A DNA stretch of 64,000 nucleotides from positions 1 through 64,000 of the forward strand of contig NZ_AZVB01000007.1 of the NCBI RefSeq assembly GCF_000513995.1, written 5' to 3'. Below the pieces are notes generated by a model, which searched no databases, had not been told where the DNA came from, and saw nothing but the letters and a program-made list of their open reading frames with translations. The DNA is from Pseudoxanthomonas sp. J35. GTDB taxonomy: Bacteria; Pseudomonadota; Gammaproteobacteria; Xanthomonadales; Xanthomonadaceae. Made by a program: the position numbers and the translations under genes. Shown here piece by piece: positions 1 to 8,960 of the stretch. Within the stretch, counting starts at the first letter, position 1, and each line of letters begins with the position of its first letter.

Positions 1-96
<96 letters not shown>

Positions 97-130
97 GCTG
101 CCATCGTCGCAAGTGGCGGCACGGCCAGGA

Positions 131-157
131 CCCGGATGCGCTTCGCTTAGCCGGGCT
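131..157. repeat. REP-like palindrome downstream of regA
   Basis: An interrupted palindrome with arms CCCGG and CCGGG encloses a GCGCTTCGCTTAG core. It lies just past the stop codon of the minus-strand regA gene. The layout (CCGGATGCG...CCGGGCTA) resembles short palindromic repeats scattered between genes in xanthomonads and pseudomonads. It may also act as a 3' end structure for the cyo-regBA transcript. No T-run follows it. Confidence 0.5.
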
Positions 158-172
158 ATGGGGCCTGCGCCG

Positions 173-733
173 TTACTTGACCTGCTGCTTGCCCAGCTTG
201 CGGGCCAGGGTGCGGCGGTGCATGCCCAGGCGGCGCGCGGTCTCGGAGACGTTGAAGCCGGTCTCCGCCAGCACCTCGTGGATGCGTTCCCACTCCAGGG
301 TCTTGATCGAGGTCGGCCGGTGGCCCAGGCCCACGTGCGCGTCGCCTTCGGCCTTGCCGAAGGCCGCCTCGATGTCGTCGGTGTTGGAGGGCTTTGCCAG
401 GTAGTGGCAGGCGCCGAGCTTGATCGCCTCCACCGCCGTGGCGATGCTGGCGTAGCCGGTCAGCACCACGATCAGCATGTCCGGATCATGCGCATGCAGC
501 TGCTGCACGCACTCCAGGCCCGAACTGCCGCCGGCCAGCTTCAGGTCGACCACCGCGTAGCCCGGCTCGAAGCCTTCCAGCGCCGCCTCCAGCTCCGCCT
601 TGCCGGTCGCGTGGCGCACCTCGTAGCCGCGCCGCTCGAACGAACGGATCAAGGTGCGCGCGAAGGCCGCGTCGTCCTCGACGACCAGCAGCCGGCGCGG
701 CGGCTGCGGCGGGGCGGGGGTCGGGTCATTCAT
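173..733 (-). CDS. regA: RegA/PrrA/ActR-type redox response regulator
   Basis: Cytoplasmic response regulator, the likely partner of the RegB kinase just upstream. The N-terminal receiver carries the acidic pair at residues 19-21 (EDD), the phospho-acceptor Asp63 in AVVDLKL, and a conserved Lys in YLAKPS. The C-terminal Fis-type helix-turn-helix (SETARRLGMHRRTLARKL) is the family signature. The length of 186 residues is normal. Start choice: GGAGG at 743-747 lies 9 nt before the ATG at 733, whereas an in-frame ATG at 742 abuts the same GGAGG and could not use it. The start overlaps the regB stop by 8 nt, so translation is probably coupled. In Rhodobacter this family controls oxidases and carbon and nitrogen genes in response to redox; control of the linked cyo genes is an inference. 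Confidence 0.93.
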   Translation of the reverse strand: MNDPTPAPPQPPRRLLVVEDDAAFARTLIRSFERRGYEVRHATGKAELEAALEGFEPGYAVVDLKLAGGSSGLECVQQLHAHDPDMLIVVLTGYASIATAVEAIKLGACHYLAKPSNTDDIEAAFGKAEGDAHVGLGHRPTSIKTLEWERIHEVLAETGFNVSETARRLGMHRRTLARKLGKQQVK

Positions 734-2105
734 CGTCGGCATCCTCCGGGTTGGCGCCCTCGTCCTGCGGCAGCGCCAGCGAGGACAGCGGCAGTTCCAG
801 CACCACTTCGGCGCCGCATGGCACGCGGTTGGCCGCGCTCAGGCGGCCCCCGAGGCTGCGGGCCACGTTGAGCGACAGGAACAGGCCCAGGCCACCGCCG
901 GGCCGTCCCTTGCTCGAATTGTAGGGCTTGCCGAAGTTGGCCAGGGTCTCCCCGGTGAACCCCGTTCCGGCGTCGCTCACCTTCAGCACGAGGATCTCGT
1001 CGTCCTCGCCCTGCAGGCCGACCTCCATCCCGATCCACGCCGGCGACGCTTCCAGCGCGTTGTCGAGGATGTTGTTGATCATCTGCTTGAGCCCCGAATC
1101 GGAGACGATCGGGATGTCCTGCTGCAGGTGGCGCCTGTATTCCAGGGTCTGCACCGGGCGGGTGGCGGTGAACTCGCTGACCAGCTCGTCGAGGAAGGCG
1201 GCGAGGGTGGTGTGCGCCGGCGCCTCGCCGCGGGCATCGCCGGCCGACAGCAGGATGCCGGTGACGATCGACTTGCAGCGCGCCAGCTGGGTCTGCATCT
1301 CCTCCAGGTCCTGCTGCAGTTCCGGGTGCGAGGTGAACGGCTCCATCCGCCGCCAGTCGCCCAGCAGCACCGACAGCGTCGCCAGCGGCGTGCCCAGTTC
1401 GTGCGCCGCGCCGGAGGCGAGCAGGCCCATGCGCACGATGTGTTCCTCCTCGGCGGCCTGCTGGCGCAGGTCGGCCAGGCGTGCGTCGCGCACCCGCAGG
1501 ATCCGGGCGATGCGGCCGATGAACAGCGCCGCCAGGACCGCGGTCAGCAGGAAGCAGATCAGCAGGCCCTGCAGGTAGGGATCGGCCATGCCCTGGGAAG
1601 GATCGGCGGCGATCCGCACCGGGCCGGGCACCACCACCAGCGCCATCACCCCGACGCTGCTGGCGGCCACCACTACCCAGCTGGCCCAGGCCGGCAGCAG
1701 CACCGCGCCCACCGCCACCTGCAGCAGGAACAGGAACACGAACGGGTTGGTGATGCCGCCGCTGAGGTACAGCTGCGCGGTCAGCGCGGCCACGTCGACC
1801 AGCAGCGCCGCCAGCAGGGCCAAGTCGCCGACGTCCTGGCGCGGGCGCCAGTACAGCAGGCTGGCCAGGTTGAATACCGCCAGGCAGGCGGCCACGCCGA
1901 GCATGTTCGCCAGCGGCAGGCCGATGCCCAGGCCGTAGTGGACGAAGACGATGGTGGCGACCTGGCCGAGGAGGGCGATCCAGCGCAGCTGGATCAGCTG
2001 CTGCATGCTGCGCACGCCGGCGCCGCGGGTGGTGTCCGTGCGCGCCGATTCCAGCGCGTTGGCGTTGCGCTTGGCGGCGGGGTCAAGGGCTTCCGTCGGC
2101 GGCAT
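726..2105 (-). CDS. regB: RegB/PrrB-type redox sensor histidine kinase
   Basis: Inner-membrane sensor kinase of 459 residues with about six hydrophobic segments between residues 40 and 200. The loop GGITNPF at 116-122 matches the quinone-binding GGXXNPF motif of RegB. The H-box GAAHELGTPL places the phospho-accepting His at 235. Cys277 (ARCKSI) matches the conserved redox-active cysteine of RegB in the dimerisation region. The ATP-binding part has N, G1 and G2 motifs (NNILDNALEAS, DAGTGF, GGGLGLFLS). It overlaps the SURF1 gene by 23 nt and regA by 8 nt, so it is the penultimate gene of the oxidase operon. A sensor of quinone pool or oxygen status encoded with its own quinol oxidase is a coherent arrangement; direct regulation of cyo is inferred. 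Confidence 0.93.
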   Translation of the reverse strand: MPPTEALDPAAKRNANALESARTDTTRGAGVRSMQQLIQLRWIALLGQVATIVFVHYGLGIGLPLANMLGVAACLAVFNLASLLYWRPRQDVGDLALLAALLVDVAALTAQLYLSGGITNPFVFLFLLQVAVGAVLLPAWASWVVVAASSVGVMALVVVPGPVRIAADPSQGMADPYLQGLLICFLLTAVLAALFIGRIARILRVRDARLADLRQQAAEEEHIVRMGLLASGAAHELGTPLATLSVLLGDWRRMEPFTSHPELQQDLEEMQTQLARCKSIVTGILLSAGDARGEAPAHTTLAAFLDELVSEFTATRPVQTLEYRRHLQQDIPIVSDSGLKQMINNILDNALEASPAWIGMEVGLQGEDDEILVLKVSDAGTGFTGETLANFGKPYNSSKGRPGGGLGLFLSLNVARSLGGRLSAANRVPCGAEVVLELPLSSLALPQDEGANPEDADDE

Positions 2106-2892
2106 CCAGGGGCTCCGTGCTGCGCTGGCGCCAGCGGCGCCGGACGCGCACCTCCTCCAGTGCGAAGCGCCAGGCCCCGAAAGCCACCAGCAGGGCCAGC
2201 GCGAACCAGGTCAGCGCATAACCCAGGTGGTTGTCGCGGAACCGTACCACCGTCAGCCCGCCGCGGGGCCAGGGCGTGCCGGCCTGGGCGGCCGACGCGG
2301 CGTCGGCATCGAGGAACCACGGCGCCACCGGCCCGAGACCGTGGCGGGCGGCGATCGCCTCCACGTCGCGCGAGAACCAGCGGTCCTGCGCCGGGTCGTT
2401 GTCACGCAGGAAGCCGCCGCCGGGCTCGGACAGGCGCAGCAGGCCGGTCACTTCGGCCGTGCCCGGCGCGGGCGGTTCGGCGGTCCAGTCCTCGGGCACG
2501 AAGCCCAGGTTGACCAGGACCACGCTGCCGTCGTCGCGGCGCAGCGGGCGCAGCAGCCAGCGGCCGGCGCCGGCTTCGGTCACCGCCTGCACGAGGGTGT
2601 CGTGGCCAGGCAGCCACTCGCCGCGCACGTGCACGCGGCGGTACTCCTGGTCCTTCGGGGTGCTGGCGGCCCATTCCGCCGCGCCGGGCGCAGGCACCGG
2701 CGCGGCGTGGATGCGCGCGTCCACGCGGGCGACCAGGTCGTGCTTCCAGTGCAGGCGCTGCACCTGCCAGATACCAAGCGCCGCGAACAGCACCAGGCCT
2801 GCGGCGAAGGCCGCCGCCAGCACGGCCAAGGCCAACGGAGCGCGCGGTGCGCGGTCCGTGGAGGAGGGCAGGTCGCTACTACCGGTCGCCAT
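2083..2892 (-). CDS. SURF1-family oxidase assembly protein
   Basis: Inner-membrane protein of 269 residues with the SURF1 architecture: one N-terminal membrane segment (about residues 20-42) ending in GIWQVQRLHWK, a periplasmic domain with YRRVHVRGEW and VLVNLGFVP, and one C-terminal membrane segment introduced by RDNHLGYALTWF. These are the family hallmarks. SURF1 assists heme and subunit insertion into heme-copper oxidases. It sits 22 nt after cyoD and overlaps regB. It is more familiar with cytochrome c oxidases (aa3), so its position behind a quinol oxidase operon is notable but recurs in xanthomonads and other proteobacteria. Confidence 0.92.
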   Translation of the reverse strand: MATGSSDLPSSTDRAPRAPLALAVLAAAFAAGLVLFAALGIWQVQRLHWKHDLVARVDARIHAAPVPAPGAAEWAASTPKDQEYRRVHVRGEWLPGHDTLVQAVTEAGAGRWLLRPLRRDDGSVVLVNLGFVPEDWTAEPPAPGTAEVTGLLRLSEPGGGFLRDNDPAQDRWFSRDVEAIAARHGLGPVAPWFLDADAASAAQAGTPWPRGGLTVVRFRDNHLGYALTWFALALLVAFGAWRFALEEVRVRRRWRQRSTEPLDAADGSP

Positions 2893-2914
2893 GGCGGCCG
2901 CTGGCTGCAGCCCG

Positions 2915-3331
2915 TCAGGGCTGGATCCGCGCCTCGTGCGGCGACATCGGCATCATGTTCGCGTTCATGTGGAACATGACCCACAGCGAGCCGGCCAGGA
3001 TGATCACCACGAAGACCGTGGTGAAGATCAGCGCCAGCATGTTCCAGCCGCCTTCCGAGCGCGGGTTCATGTGCAGGAAGTAGACCATGTGCACGACGAT
3101 CTGCACCGCGGCGAAGCCCAGGATTACCAGCGCGGTGGTGCCGGAGTCGCCGATCACGTCGCCCATGACCAGCCAGAACGGGATCGCGGTCAGGATCACC
3201 GACAGGATGAAGCCGGTGACGTAGTCGCGCAGCGAGCCGTGCGCGGCCTCGACGTGTTCGGCGTGCGGGCCGTGCTCGCCGCCGTGCTCGTCGTGTCCGT
3301 AGGTGGCGTGGGGGTCGTGGGGATGGCTCAT
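2915..3331 (-). CDS. cyoD: Cytochrome bo3-type quinol oxidase subunit IV
   Basis: Small membrane subunit of 138 residues. The N-terminus is rich in His and Glu and precedes three membrane segments; the conserved segments include [16 protein letters not shown] and [10 protein letters not shown]. The ATG at 3331 overlaps the cyoC stop by four bases (ATGA), which fixes the start. A longer in-frame upstream extension would lie inside cyoC and is not conserved-looking. CyoD stabilises the oxidase and supports CuB binding in E. coli. The His-rich N-terminus ([19 protein letters not shown]) could bind metal, which is speculation. Confidence 0.95.
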   Translation of the reverse strand: MSHPHDPHATYGHDEHGGEHGPHAEHVEAAHGSLRDYVTGFILSVILTAIPFWLVMGDVIGDSGTTALVILGFAAVQIVVHMVYFLHMNPRSEGGWNMLALIFTTVFVVIILAGSLWVMFHMNANMMPMSPHEARIQP

Positions 3332-3963
3332 GGCAGCACTCCCATCAGGTAGACGTAGGTGAAGACGCCGATCCAGACGACGTCGAGGAAATGCCAGAAC
3401 ATCGACAGGCACAGCAGGCGGCGCTGGTTGGCCGCATGCAGGCCGAAGCGGCCAACCTGCACCATCAGCACCACCAGCCAGACGATGCCGAAGGTCACGT
3501 GCAGGCCGTGGGTGCCGACCAGGGCGAAGAACGAGGACAGGAACGCGCTGCGCTGCGGGCCGGCGCCCTGGTGGATCATGTGCGAGAACTCGTACAGCTC
3601 GATCCCGAGGAAGGCCAGGCCGAACAGGCCGGTGATGGCCAGCCAGGCCAGCACGCCCGGCACGTGGCGGCGCTGCATCGCCAGCATGGCGAAGCCGTAG
3701 GTGATCGACGAGAACAGCAGCATGGCGGTGTTGACTGCCACCAGCTTCAGGTCGAACAGGTCCGCGCCGGTGGGGCCGGCGGCGTAGCTGCGGCCGAGCA
3801 CGCCGTAGACGGCGAACAGGCAGGCGAAGATGAGCAGGTCGCTCATCAGGTACAGCCAGAAGCCGAGCAGGGTGCCCTGCTGCGGATGGTGTTCCCCGGC
3901 CAGGTCGTAGAACCGGGGCGGCTCGGCGGTGCCGGCCGCGTTCAGAGCGATGGCGTCAGACAT
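3328..3963 (-). CDS. cyoC: Cytochrome bo3-type quinol oxidase subunit III
   Basis: Five-helix membrane subunit of 211 residues. It is recognisable by [18 protein letters not shown] near residue 34, the conserved Glu/His helix [13 protein letters not shown], the [12 protein letters not shown] segment and the terminal [19 protein letters not shown]. It is a heme-copper oxidase subunit III without redox centres. Its start overlaps the cyoB end by 8 nt and its stop overlaps cyoD by 4 nt, so it is translated as part of the tightly packed cyo operon. Confidence 0.96.
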   Translation of the reverse strand: MSDAIALNAAGTAEPPRFYDLAGEHHPQQGTLLGFWLYLMSDLLIFACLFAVYGVLGRSYAAGPTGADLFDLKLVAVNTAMLLFSSITYGFAMLAMQRRHVPGVLAWLAITGLFGLAFLGIELYEFSHMIHQGAGPQRSAFLSSFFALVGTHGLHVTFGIVWLVVLMVQVGRFGLHAANQRRLLCLSMFWHFLDVVWIGVFTYVYLMGVLP

Positions 3964-5968
3964 GGGATTCCAGCAGGCGGGTGCGCGCTTCCTCGGTCGC
4001 GGCCACGGTTTCGGCCGGGATGTGGTAGTCGCGGTTGTAGTTGAAGGTGTGGACGATGGCGGCGATCACGGTCGCGGCGAAGGACGCGGCGGCCAGCCAC
4101 CAGATGTGCCAGACCAGGGCGAAGCCCATCACCGTGCTCAGTCCGGCCAGGACCACGCCGGCGGCGGTGTTCTTCGGCATGTGGATCGGCAGGAACCCGG
4201 ACAGCGGGCGCTTGGCACCGCGTTGCTTCATGTCCCACCACGCGTCGTTGTCGTGCACCACCGGGGTGAAGGCGAAGTTGTACTCCGGCGGCGGCGAGGA
4301 GGTGGACCACTCCAGGCTGCGGGCGTTCCACGGGTCGCCGGTCACGTCGCGCAGCTGCTCGCGCTTGCGGAAGCTGACGAACAGGCAGATCAGGAACGCG
4401 GCGATGCCGATGGCGATCAGGCCAGCGCCGAGCGCGGCGATCTGGAACCAGATCTGCAGCGACGGGTCGGTGAAGTGGCTCATGCGGCGGGTCACGCCCA
4501 TCAGGCCCAGCACGTAGAGCGGGGTGAAGGCGAACCAGTAGCCGACCAGCCAGAACCAGAACGAGACCTTGCCCCAGAACGGGTCGAGCTTGAAGCCGAA
4601 GGCCTTCGGGAACCAGAAGGTCATGCCGGCGAACAGGCCGAACACCACGCCGCCGATGATCACGTTGTGGAAGTGGGCGATCAGGAACAGGCTGTTGTGC
4701 AGCACGAAGTCGGCCGGCGGGACGGCCAGCAGCACGCCGGTCATGCCGCCCACCACGAAGGTGACCATGAAGCCCACCGTCCACAGCATCGGCACCTCGA
4801 AGCGGATGCGGCCGCGGTACATGGTGAACAGCCAGTTGAAGATCTTCGCGCCCGTCGGGATCGAGATGATCATCGTGGTGATGCCGAAGAACGAGTTGAC
4901 GCTCGCGCCCGCCCCCATGGTGAAGAAGTGGTGCAGCCACACCAGGTACGACAGCACGGTGATCACCACGGTGGCGTACACCATGGAGGTGTAGCCGAAC
5001 AGGCGCTTGCCGGTGAGGGCCGGAACGATCTCGGAGAACACACCGAACACCGGCAGGATCAGGATGTAGACCTCCGGGTGGCCCCAGATCCAGATCAGGT
5101 TCACGTACATCATCGGGTTGCCGCCGAGGTCGTTCGTGAAGAAGTTGGTCCCCACGTAACGGTCCAGGGCCAGCAGCGCCAGCACCGCGGTCAGCACCGG
5201 GAAGCTGACCACGATCAGCACGTTGGTGCACAGCGCGGTCCAGGTGAACACCGGCATGCGCATCAGGGTCATGCCCGGCGCGCGCATCTTGACGATGGTC
5301 ACGATCAGGTTGACGCCCGACAGCAGCGTTCCGAGGCCTGCGATTTGCAAGGCCCAGATGTAGTAGTCCACGCCCACGTCCGGGCTGTAGTCGATCCCCG
5401 ACAGCGGCGGGTAGGCCAGCCAGCCGGTCTTGGCGAACTCGCCCACGAACAGCGACAGCATGACCAGCACCGCGCCGGCGGTGGTCATCCAGAAACTGAA
5501 GTTGTTGAGGAACGGGAAGGCGACGTCGCGGGTGCCGATCTGCAGCGGCACCAGGTAGTTCATCAGGCCGGTGACCAGCGGCATGGCCACGAAGAAGATC
5601 ATGATCACGCCGTGGGCGGTGAACACCTGGTCGTAGTGGTGCGGCGGCAGGTAACCCAGGTTGTCGCCGAAGGCGATGGCCTGCTGGGCGCGCATCATCA
5701 GCGCGTCGGCGAAGCCGCGCAGCAGCATCACCAGGCCCAGCACCATGTACATGATGCCGATCTTCTTGTGGTCGATGCTGGTGAACCAGTCGCGCCACAG
5801 GGTGCCCCACAGCTTGTACCTGGTGATCAGCGCGAGCACGGCCAGGCCGGCCACGCAGGTGCCGACGAAGGCCGAGAGGATCACCGGGTCATGCAGCGGG
5901 AACGATTCCCAGCCCAGGTAGCCGGTGAGCGGGTTGTACGGGGCGGAGGTGGAATGGGGGGAGGACAT
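3956..5968 (-). CDS. cyoB: Cytochrome bo3-type quinol oxidase subunit I
   Basis: Catalytic heme-copper subunit of 670 residues, matching E. coli CyoB (663) in length. It shows the low-spin heme His in [11 protein letters not shown], the CuB His and cross-linked Tyr in [10 protein letters not shown], the adjacent CuB pair in [10 protein letters not shown] and heme-ligand His residues in HFHNVIIGG. The quinol-site residues of the Cyo family are also present: Arg and Asp in [11 protein letters not shown], and His and Gln in PPHHYDQVF. This marks it as a quinol oxidase rather than a cytochrome c oxidase. It reduces oxygen to water and pumps protons across the inner membrane. It lies 56 nt after cyoA. 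Confidence 0.97.
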   Translation of the reverse strand: MSSPHSTSAPYNPLTGYLGWESFPLHDPVILSAFVGTCVAGLAVLALITRYKLWGTLWRDWFTSIDHKKIGIMYMVLGLVMLLRGFADALMMRAQQAIAFGDNLGYLPPHHYDQVFTAHGVIMIFFVAMPLVTGLMNYLVPLQIGTRDVAFPFLNNFSFWMTTAGAVLVMLSLFVGEFAKTGWLAYPPLSGIDYSPDVGVDYYIWALQIAGLGTLLSGVNLIVTIVKMRAPGMTLMRMPVFTWTALCTNVLIVVSFPVLTAVLALLALDRYVGTNFFTNDLGGNPMMYVNLIWIWGHPEVYILILPVFGVFSEIVPALTGKRLFGYTSMVYATVVITVLSYLVWLHHFFTMGAGASVNSFFGITTMIISIPTGAKIFNWLFTMYRGRIRFEVPMLWTVGFMVTFVVGGMTGVLLAVPPADFVLHNSLFLIAHFHNVIIGGVVFGLFAGMTFWFPKAFGFKLDPFWGKVSFWFWLVGYWFAFTPLYVLGLMGVTRRMSHFTDPSLQIWFQIAALGAGLIAIGIAAFLICLFVSFRKREQLRDVTGDPWNARSLEWSTSSPPPEYNFAFTPVVHDNDAWWDMKQRGAKRPLSGFLPIHMPKNTAAGVVLAGLSTVMGFALVWHIWWLAAASFAATVIAAIVHTFNYNRDYHIPAETVAATEEARTRLLESHV

Positions 5969-6024
5969 GTTCGGGGGCTTCCGTCGTCAGGCCGCCACCG
6001 GCGAAGGTGGCGGCAGGCGCGTGC

Positions 6025-7083
6025 TCAGGGAGCGAGGCGGGACAGCGAGGTGTTCAGGCCGGCGGCCGGCGCGTCGCCGGCGGCGCACATGGCCGACTGC
6101 ACGTACGGGCGGCCGCGCAGGTCGCCGCGGTTGCGTGCTTCCAGGCCTTCGATGCCGGTGCGGCCGGCGCCCTTGCCGGCGGCGTCGATGGCCATCATCT
6201 CGTGCATGCACATCCGGCGCGGGTCGACGCAGCGGTTGAGGATGGCGTCGTACAGGCCTTCCTCGACGGCGCCGAAGTGGCGCACCGGCTCGCGCTCGCT
6301 GGGCTTTTCCAGCTCCAGGTAGGCGTCGCGGTCGAGGCGGCCGCCGGCGCGCACCTGCTGCACCCAGCCGTCGAAGCCGGCCTGGTCCAGGGCATGGAAG
6401 CGGAAGCGCATGCCGGAGAAGCCGGCGCCGCTGTAGTTGGAGGAGAAGCCCTCGTACTCGCCGGTGTCGCTGATGACCGCGTTCAGCTCGGTCTGCATGC
6501 CCGGCATGGTGTAGATCATGCCGGCCAGGGCCGGGACGTAGAACGCGTTCATCACCGTGGAGGAGGTGAGCTTGAAGCGGATCGGGCGGTCCACCGGCGC
6601 GGCCAGTTCGTTGACCGTGGCGATGCCCTGTTCGGGGTAGACGAACAGCCACTTCCAGTCCAGCGACACGACCTGGACCTCCAGCGGCTCCACGCCCGCC
6701 GGCACCGGCTTGTTCTCGGCGATGCGGTCGAGCGGGCGGTACGGGTCCAGGGTGTGGGTGGTGATCCAGGTGATCGCGCCCAGGGCGATGATGATCAGCA
6801 GCGGGCAGGCCCAGATCACCAGCTCGAGCTGGAGGGAGTGGTCCCAGTCCGGCTTGTAGGTGGCCTTGGTGTTGCTGGCCCGGTAGCGCCAGGCAAAGAA
6901 CAGCGTCAGCGAGATCACCGGGACGATGATGATCAGCATCAGCAGGGTGGAGATGATGATCAGGTTGCCCTGCTGGCGGGCGATGTCGCCCGGAGCGTTG
7001 AGCAGGATCGTGTTGCATCCGGCCAATGGCAGGGCCAGGCCGGCGGCCATCAGCAGGCGGCGCAGGGTCTTGGGGATGGACAT
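6025..7083 (-). CDS. cyoA: Cytochrome bo3-type quinol oxidase subunit II (lipoprotein)
   Basis: Subunit II of 352 residues with a lipobox (LAGC, Cys23) followed by two membrane segments and a periplasmic cupredoxin domain (DWKWLFVYPEQGIATVNEL, SSTVMNAFYVPALAGMIYTMPGM). The copper ligands of a CuA site are absent, as expected for a quinol oxidase. First gene of the cyo-SURF1-regBA operon. Start: the ATG at 7083 gives a compact signal peptide but has no Shine-Dalgarno sequence. An in-frame ATG at 7119 has GGGAG 9 nt upstream and would add 12 residues, so either start is possible. The C-terminal tail of about 110 residues is longer than the cupredoxin core needs. Confidence 0.95.
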   Translation of the reverse strand: MSIPKTLRRLLMAAGLALPLAGCNTILLNAPGDIARQQGNLIIISTLLMLIIIVPVISLTLFFAWRYRASNTKATYKPDWDHSLQLELVIWACPLLIIIALGAITWITTHTLDPYRPLDRIAENKPVPAGVEPLEVQVVSLDWKWLFVYPEQGIATVNELAAPVDRPIRFKLTSSTVMNAFYVPALAGMIYTMPGMQTELNAVISDTGEYEGFSSNYSGAGFSGMRFRFHALDQAGFDGWVQQVRAGGRLDRDAYLELEKPSEREPVRHFGAVEEGLYDAILNRCVDPRRMCMHEMMAIDAAGKGAGRTGIEGLEARNRGDLRGRPYVQSAMCAAGDAPAAGLNTSLSRLAP

Positions 7084-7259
7084 CTGAATAGGGGAGGCTG
7101 CGGGGGGGTTACAGCGCATGACACTGTACTCCCGGCCCGTGAAGGGATCGATTGGGCGTTTTGTCCTATTGCCGGCCGCCGCGGTTCGTGGGCAACGGAT
7201 GCACACCAGCGACGCGTTCCGGTGTAGCCTCGGGACCAGGCCCCAGTACGGCACGACCG

Positions 7260-8591
7260 ATGTCCTCGATCACCGCGTCCAGCAGTACCGTTTCCGTCCA
7301 TGGCCAGGATGCCGAGGCCCACGCCCAGGTCGCCCCCGGCGAGATCGCGGTCGGCGTGATCATCGGCCGGACCTCCGAATATTTCGACTTCTTCGTCTAC
7401 GGCATCGCCTCGGCGCTGGTGTTCCCGAAGGTGTTCTTCCCCTTCGCCGAGCCGCTGCAGGCGACGCTGATGTCGTTCGCGGTGTTCGCCCTGGCGTTCA
7501 TCTTCCGCCCGCTGGGCACGGTCCTGTTCCTGTGGATCCAGGACCGCTGGAGCCGCGGGACCAAGCTGACCGTGGCCCTGTTCCTGCTGGGTACCAGCAC
7601 CGCCGGCATGGCCTTCCTGCCCGGATACGAGAGCCTGGGGGCCACCGCCATCGTCCTGCTGGCGCTGTTCCGCAGCAGCCAGGGCGTGGCCCTGGGCGGG
7701 TCCTGGGACGGGCTGCCGTCGCTGCTGGCGCTGAACACGCCCAAGCACCGCCGCGGCTGGTACGCCATGCTCGGCCAGCTGGGGGCGCCGGTGGGCTTCA
7801 TCGTCGCCGCCTCGCTGTTCGCCTTCCTGTATTCCAGTCTCTCCAACGCCGACTTCTACGACTGGGGCTGGCGCTATCCGTTCTTCGCGGCCATGGCGAT
7901 CAACGTGGTGGCACTGTTCTCGCGCCTGCGCCTGGTGGTGACCCACGAGTACGAGCAGCAGATGGAACAGCGCGACCTGGACCCGGTACCGGTGGGCGAG
8001 CTGTTCCGGGAGAAGGGCCGGCACGTGTTCATCGGCGCCTTCGCCGCGCTGGCCAGCTACGCGATGTTCCACATCGTCACCATCTTCCCGATCTCCTGGG
8101 CGCAGCTGTTCACCGGCCAGACCATCAGCCGGTTCCTGATGCTGCAGGTCGCCGGCGGCTTCCTGGCCATCGGCGGCGTGCTGGCCTCGGGCCTGATCGC
8201 CGACCGCCTCGGCCGGGTGCAGACCCTGGCCTCGACCGCGGTGGCGATCGGCGTGTTCAGCGGTTTCGCGCCGACCCTGCTCAATGGCGGGCCGGTGGCG
8301 CAGCAGGTGTTCCTGCTGCTGGGCTTCCTGCTGCTGGGCCTGTCCTACGGCCAGGCCTCCGGCGCGGTGACCCGCAACTTCGGCGGGCGCTACCGCTACA
8401 CCGGCGCGGCCCTGACCACCGACCTGGCCTGGCTGATCGGCGCCGCCTTCGCCCCGCTGGTGGCGCTGTACCTGTGCGCGAACTTCGGCCTGCCGTACGT
8501 GGGCCTGTACTTGCTGTCCGGCGCGGTGGCGACCCTGGCGGCGCTGGGCGTGAACCGCTGGCTGAAGCAGCGCGAGGCCACCGCCGTCTGA
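7260..8591 (+). CDS. MFS transporter, metabolite:H+ symporter-like
   Basis: Inner-membrane transporter of 443 residues with about twelve hydrophobic segments in the two-times-six layout. The N-terminal EYFDFFVYGIASALVFPKVFFP resembles the first helix of the MHS (metabolite:H+ symporter) branch, and RPLGTVLFLWIQDRWSRGTK fits the conserved 2-3 loop. The partner loop GLIADRLGR lies in the second half. The substrate cannot be inferred; organic acids or osmolytes are typical of the branch. It is divergent from cyoA across 176 bases and stands alone. The ATG at 7260 was chosen because upstream in-frame sequence looks non-coding. Confidence 0.87.
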   Translation: MSSITASSSTVSVHGQDAEAHAQVAPGEIAVGVIIGRTSEYFDFFVYGIASALVFPKVFFPFAEPLQATLMSFAVFALAFIFRPLGTVLFLWIQDRWSRGTKLTVALFLLGTSTAGMAFLPGYESLGATAIVLLALFRSSQGVALGGSWDGLPSLLALNTPKHRRGWYAMLGQLGAPVGFIVAASLFAFLYSSLSNADFYDWGWRYPFFAAMAINVVALFSRLRLVVTHEYEQQMEQRDLDPVPVGELFREKGRHVFIGAFAALASYAMFHIVTIFPISWAQLFTGQTISRFLMLQVAGGFLAIGGVLASGLIADRLGRVQTLASTAVAIGVFSGFAPTLLNGGPVAQQVFLLLGFLLLGLSYGQASGAVTRNFGGRYRYTGAALTTDLAWLIGAAFAPLVALYLCANFGLPYVGLYLLSGAVATLAALGVNRWLKQREATAV

Positions 8592-8669
8592 GGCGACCGG
8601 CGCCGGTCGCCCCGGCGCCGGCCGGACGCTTGCGGGTCCGCATGGCTACCGGCCGCCTGCGCGGCCGGC

Positions 8670-8684
8670 GACAATACGCGCATG
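8670..8684 (+). promoter_or_regulatory. -10-like hexamer of sdhE, predicted leaderless start
   Basis: GACAAT at 8670-8675 matches four of six bases of the sigma-70 -10 box. It ends 6 nt before the ATG at 8682, which puts the expected transcription start at the A of the start codon. No Shine-Dalgarno sequence precedes the gene. No good -35 box is visible. Confidence 0.4.
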
Positions 8685-8960
8685 GACAATGCACACCCGA
8701 ATCCGCCGGAGCTTCCCACCGGCATGGAGCTGCGCCGCCTGCGCTGGCGTTGCCGGCGCGGCATGCGCGAGCTGGACCAGCTGTTCGAACGCTGGCTCAA
8801 CCACGCCTACGCGACCGCTTCCGACGCCGAACGCGGCGTTTTCCTACGGCTGCTGGACTGCGAGGACGATAGGCTCTGGCGCTGGTTCATGGGCTACGAG
8901 GCCTGTCCGGATGCGCAGCTGTCCGACCTCATTGCCAGGATCCGCGCCCTGCCGGCTTGA
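8682..8960 (+). CDS. sdhE: Succinate dehydrogenase flavinylation factor SdhE (YgfY/CptB)
   Basis: Small cytoplasmic protein of 92 residues. The family signature RGMRELD (residues 26-32) contains the RGxxE motif needed for FAD attachment, and the five-helix fold is consistent with [20 protein letters not shown] and LIARIRALP. SdhE promotes covalent flavinylation of SdhA and FrdA. The 3' end overlaps a YgfX-like gene, the same pairing as ygfY-ygfX in Enterobacteria. The start is supported by a -10-like hexamer 6 nt ahead rather than by a ribosome binding site. Confidence 0.93.
   Translation: MDNAHPNPPELPTGMELRRLRWRCRRGMRELDQLFERWLNHAYATASDAERGVFLRLLDCEDDRLWRWFMGYEACPDAQLSDLIARIRALPA

Noticed and set aside
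7084-7259. RegA binding site in the cyoA-MFS intergenic region
   Set aside because: Only loosely matching GC-rich stretches are present; the consensus is too degenerate in such GC-rich DNA to call by eye.
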